Shown here: piece after piece, positions 61,705 through 64,000 of the stretch
Layout of the letters: each line of letters begins with the position of its first letter
How positions within the stretch are numbered: position 1 is the stretch's first letter
DNA from: Thermaerobacter sp. FW80
GTDB taxonomy: Bacteria; Bacillota; Sulfobacillia; Thermaerobacterales; Thermaerobacteraceae
NCBI RefSeq assembly: GCF_004634385.1
Contig: NZ_CP037895.1
Coordinates: 2,393,245-2,457,244 of the forward strand
DNA: 64,000 bases
Direction: 5' to 3'
Notes under the pieces: model-generated
Seen by the model: the letters and a program-made list of their open reading frames with translations, nothing else
What the model was told of the DNA's origin: nothing
Database searches by the model: none
Position numbers and translations under genes: made by a program

Positions 61705-62379
61705 GTGACCGCCGACGTCCCGACCGCCGACGCCGCCGACCCCCTGGCCGCCGTCCCCCTGGGGCCGGTGGTCGAGGCCGCGTTCTTCCGCCGACCGGCC
61801 CCGGAGCTGGCCCCCGCGCTCCTCGGCCTCGAGCTGGTCCACGAGACGCCCCAGGGGTTGGCCAGCGGCATCATCGTCGAGGTGGAGGCGTACGCGGGGC
61901 CGGAGGACAAGGGCGCCCACTCCTACGGCGGACGCCGCACCGCCCGCACCGAGGTGATGTTCGGGCCAGGGGGCCACGCCTACGTCTTCTCGATCTACGG
62001 CATGCACTTCTGCTTCAACGTCGTCGCCGCCGAGCCCGGTCGGCCCCACGCGGTCCTGGTGCGCGCGCTGGAGCCCCGCCGGGGCCTGGCGCTGATGGCC
62101 CGTCGGCGCGGCCAGGCCGGCGACCCCCGCCGCCTGCCCCCGCGGGTCCTGACGGGCGGCCCCGGCCGGCTCTGCCAGGCGCTGGGGATCACCCGCGCCC
62201 AGTACGGGCTCCCCCTCTTCGACCCCGCATCCCCCCTGCGGCTGCACCGGCCCAACCCGCCCTTCCCCGTCGGGACCGTCGCCCGGGGCCCGCGGATCAA
62301 CATCGACTACGCCGGCGAGTGGAGGCACGTGCCCTGGCGGTTCTGGATCGAGGGCAACCCCCACGTGTCGCGACCGTAG
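61705..62379 (+). CDS. 3-methyladenine DNA glycosylase (AAG/MPG family)
   Basis: 224 residues. It removes alkylated purines in base-excision repair. The family core is clear: APALLGLELVHETPQGLASG, the catalytic Glu in IIVEVEAYAGPEDKGAHSYG, GGRRTARTEVMFGPGGHAYV with FSIYGMHFCFNVVA (the aromatic base pocket), and VLVRALEPRRGLALM. The product-strand motif VLTGGPGRLCQALGI also fits. GTG at 61705 follows GGAGGG. The end, PRINIDYAGEWRHVPWRFWI, is conserved. It appears to be a single-gene unit. Confidence 0.92.
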   Translation: MTADVPTADAADPLAAVPLGPVVEAAFFRRPAPELAPALLGLELVHETPQGLASGIIVEVEAYAGPEDKGAHSYGGRRTARTEVMFGPGGHAYVFSIYGMHFCFNVVAAEPGRPHAVLVRALEPRRGLALMARRRGQAGDPRRLPPRVLTGGPGRLCQALGITRAQYGLPLFDPASPLRLHRPNPPFPVGTVARGPRINIDYAGEWRHVPWRFWIEGNPHVSRP

Positions 62380-62737
62380 CCGGTCGGCCCCCGCTCCTCA
62401 CGACCCGGGAGGGCCCGCCGCGGCCCGGGCCGCGGCGCATCCCCCGCTCCCGCCGCCCCCATCGCTCCCCATGGCGACCAGCCGCCGCCGTCGCGTCCAG
62501 GATGTTCTGGGGCCGCAGGCCGGGGCGCCGGCAGGAGTCGGTCCGCCGGCGCGGAACCTGTCCATGGTCTGCGCCTCGGGTCGGGCGGCCGGCAGGCGGG
62601 GTGCGATGGCCAGTCGGCGCGGGGGCCGTGGTCGGGCCCTGGTTCGACGAACCCCGGCGGTCAGGCCCTGGTTCGACGAACCCCGGCCGCGGCACGTCCG
62701 CCCAGGGCACAGCCAAGGTTGCGTAGGGGGTTTGGGC
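62380..62737 (+). other. Leader region of the BMP operon
   Basis: About 360 bases between the glycosylase gene and the BMP lipoprotein gene. It holds the duplicated operator-like element described separately, and the ribosome-binding site AGGGGG at 62726-62731. No -10/-35 pair could be identified confidently and no terminator after the glycosylase gene was seen. Confidence 0.45.
62635..62687 (+). promoter_or_regulatory. Duplicated operator-like element before the BMP operon
   Basis: A 24-bp unit occurs identically at 62635-62658 and 62664-62687, 29 bases apart. Each contains the perfect dyad GGTTCG-A-CGAACC. Two identical dyads about three helical turns apart, 50-100 bases before the start codon, suggest a cooperative DNA-binding site. 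Confidence 0.55.
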
Positions 62738-63814
62738 ATGCGCAGACGACCGCAGGGTCGGACCGCAGGGCTCGCCTTGCTGCTGGCCGGAGCGCTGGTG
62801 CTCGCCGCGTGCGGCGGCGGAGGCGGCGACGGCCCGTCGCAGGGCGAACAGGGCACCGGGGAAGCGGAGCAGCCCCGGATCCGCGTGGGGCTCGTCTACG
62901 ACGTCGGCGGCCGGGGCGACCAATCCTTCAACGACATGGCCTACGCGGGCCTCGAGCAGGCCAAGGAGGAGTTCGGCGACCGCGTCGAGGTCCAGGACGC
63001 CGAACCCGACGCCGGCGGCCAGAACCGGGAGGACCTGCTGCGGACCTTCGCCGACCAGGGCTACGACCTGGTGATCGGCGTGGGGCTGCTCTTCACCGAT
63101 CCCATCACCACCGTCGCCAAGGAGTACCCCGACGTGAAGTTCGCCATCGTCGACTCCTGCCCCGAGGAGCCCCTGGACAACGTGGCCTGCCTGACCTTCA
63201 AGGAGCACGAGGGCTCGTTCCTCGTCGGGGCGGCGGCGGCGTTGAAGACGCGGACGGGCAAGATCGGCTTCGTCGGCGGGATGAAGAGCGCGCTGATCGA
63301 GCGCTTCGAGGCCGGCTACCGGGCGGGGGCGAAGTACGTCAATCCCGACGTGCAGGTGCTGGTCGACTACGCCGGCACCACCGGCGAGGCCTTCAGCAAC
63401 CCGACCAAGGGGCGCGAGCTGGCCCTGGCCCAGATCCGGCAGGGCGCCGACGTGATCTACCACGCGGCGGGCGCCACGGGCAAGGGCGTGTTCGAGGCCG
63501 TCAAGCAGGAGGGCAAGCTGGCCATCGGCGTCGACGCCGACCAGTCGCTGACGGCGCCGGACTACGCCGACGTGATCTTGACGTCGATGGTCAAGCGTGT
63601 CGACGTCGCCGTCCTCGACGTGATCCGCTCCGTCGTCGAGGGCGACTTCCAGCCGGGGCTGCGCCAGTACGGGCTCAAGGAGGGCGGCGTGGGCTACGCC
63701 CTCAACGACAAGAACCGGCCGATGATCGAGGACATCACCGCCCAGCTGGACGAGATCAAGCAGAAGATCCTGGAAGGACAGATCCAGGTGCCCGAGCGAC
63801 CCGGCGACGTCTGA
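62738..63814 (+). CDS. BMP-family ABC transporter substrate-binding lipoprotein
   Basis: 358 residues. The signal peptide and lipobox (LALLLAGALVLAACGGGGG) make it a surface lipoprotein. The BMP/PnrA-type fold is shown by RVGLVYDVGGRGDQSFNDMA, DLVIGVGLLFTDPITTVAKE, TGKIGFVGGMKSALIERFEA, GADVIYHAAGATGKGVFEAV and AIGVDADQSLTAPDYADVIL. This family usually binds purine nucleosides. ATG at 62738 follows AGGGGG by seven bases. It is the first gene of an operon whose next gene is an ABC ATPase cut by the window edge, with a 19-bp-stem hairpin between them. The nucleoside substrate is inferred from the family. Confidence 0.9.
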   Translation: MRRRPQGRTAGLALLLAGALVLAACGGGGGDGPSQGEQGTGEAEQPRIRVGLVYDVGGRGDQSFNDMAYAGLEQAKEEFGDRVEVQDAEPDAGGQNREDLLRTFADQGYDLVIGVGLLFTDPITTVAKEYPDVKFAIVDSCPEEPLDNVACLTFKEHEGSFLVGAAAALKTRTGKIGFVGGMKSALIERFEAGYRAGAKYVNPDVQVLVDYAGTTGEAFSNPTKGRELALAQIRQGADVIYHAAGATGKGVFEAVKQEGKLAIGVDADQSLTAPDYADVILTSMVKRVDVAVLDVIRSVVEGDFQPGLRQYGLKEGGVGYALNDKNRPMIEDITAQLDEIKQKILEGQIQVPERPGDV

Positions 63815-63843
63815 GCCCGGACCCGGGCGGGGCAACGGGCGCA

Positions 63844-63887
63844 GGCACGGGCAGGGGACGGCGCGACGGCCGTCCCCTGCCCGTGCC
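63844..63887 (+). other. Long perfect hairpin between BMP lipoprotein and ATPase genes
   Basis: Arms 63844-63862 and 63869-63887 are exact 19-base complements with a six-base loop. No T tract follows. It lies 30 bases after the binding-protein stop and 40 before the ATPase start. Such structures commonly keep binding-protein mRNA more abundant than that of the membrane components. Confidence 0.65.
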
Positions 63888-63926
63888 CGGCGACCCACGG
63901 CAAGGGCAGCGCGGGGAGGTGCAGGG

Positions 63927-64000
63927 GTGGCGGACGCCGAGTGGATGGTGGAAGTGCGCCACATCACCAAGCGATTCCCCGGCCTGGTGGCCAACGACGA
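63927..64000 (+). CDS. ABC transporter ATP-binding protein, N-terminal fragment at window edge
   Basis: Only 24 codons are visible. GTG at 63927 follows GGGGAGGTG. The peptide VADAEWMVEVRHITKRFPGL with VAND is the standard beginning of an ABC ATPase, including the aromatic A-loop position near ITKRFPG. Placed after a BMP lipoprotein gene, it should be the double-domain ATPase of a nucleoside-type importer (as in NupO/YufO), but the rest is outside the window. Confidence 0.75.
   Translation, partial: MADAEWMVEVRHITKRFPGLVAND

Noticed and set aside
62641-62687. GGTTCGA words as the T-arm of a tRNA
   Set aside because: No acceptor, D or anticodon arms can be drawn around either copy, and the two copies are identical dyads. 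No other tRNA-like sequence was noticed in the window.

Overview
This 64 kb window is about 70% G+C or higher and carries the genes of an endospore-forming Gram-positive bacterium. The sporulation and germination markers are an alpha/beta-type small acid-soluble spore protein behind a sigma-G-like promoter, a YtxC-like sporulation protein, a DacF-like D,D-carboxypeptidase and a complete gerA-type germination operon. Very high G+C with sporulation genes, S-box and cobalamin riboswitches, BirA, NamA/YqjM-type old yellow enzyme and RpiR regulators suggests a high-GC Bacillota lineage such as Thermaerobacter or a close relative. That assignment is inference. No rRNA, tRNA or CRISPR array was seen.

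Layout. 1-4.1 kb (minus): an energy-coupling-factor transporter with fused double ATPase EcfA, EcfT and a QueT-like S component; the last two carry apparent frameshifts. 4.5-7.4 kb (plus): cysteine desulfurase and ThiI, the sulfur donor and tRNA 4-thiouridine/thiazole enzyme. 7.4-8.0 kb: a G-rich, quadruplex-prone non-coding stretch. 8.0-13.0 kb (minus): a small unknown protein, QueG, the spore protein and DacF. 13.6-15.6 kb: YtxC and a zinc-ribbon membrane protein. 15.7-18.2 kb (minus): a SAM riboswitch controlling metX-hom (methionine branch). 18.2-24.9 kb (minus): a tightly coupled ABC-export/ECF-sigma operon, divergent from an SdpI-like protein at 25.2 kb. 26.5-31.5 kb: YgjP-type protease, cupredoxin, BirA, SfsA and an RpiR regulator. 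31.6-36.2 kb: glutamate dehydrogenase, an acyl-CoA synthetase and a patatin lipase. 36.9-41.5 kb: gerAA-AB-AC. 42.0-44.8 kb: an MFS exporter and citrate synthase. 45.0-48.8 kb (minus): btuF-btuC-btuD under a cobalamin riboswitch with an intrinsic terminator and a possible leader peptide. 49.0-52.6 kb: NamA, an M24 peptidase and FabI. 52.8-58.3 kb (minus): tetR-MFP-RND efflux operon with two tandem operators. 58.3-59.8 kb: a TnpB (IS1341-type) element with intact RuvC residues. 60.2-64.0 kb: an isolated nuoD, a 3-methyladenine glycosylase and the start of a BMP-family (nucleoside-type) ABC uptake operon.

The most unusual signal cuts across all these genes. The 12-mer GCCGGTTCGTCC, or its complement, occurs 13 times. 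It is in both orientations, in genes (read as four different peptides) and between genes, and two copies form the heart of a perfect 40-bp palindrome between convergent genes. This resembles the behaviour of DNA-uptake or other genome-wide signature sequences. Other recurrent themes are long perfect hairpins between genes of one operon or between convergent genes, several tandem minisatellites, and Ala/Gly/Pro-rich inserts inside conserved enzymes.
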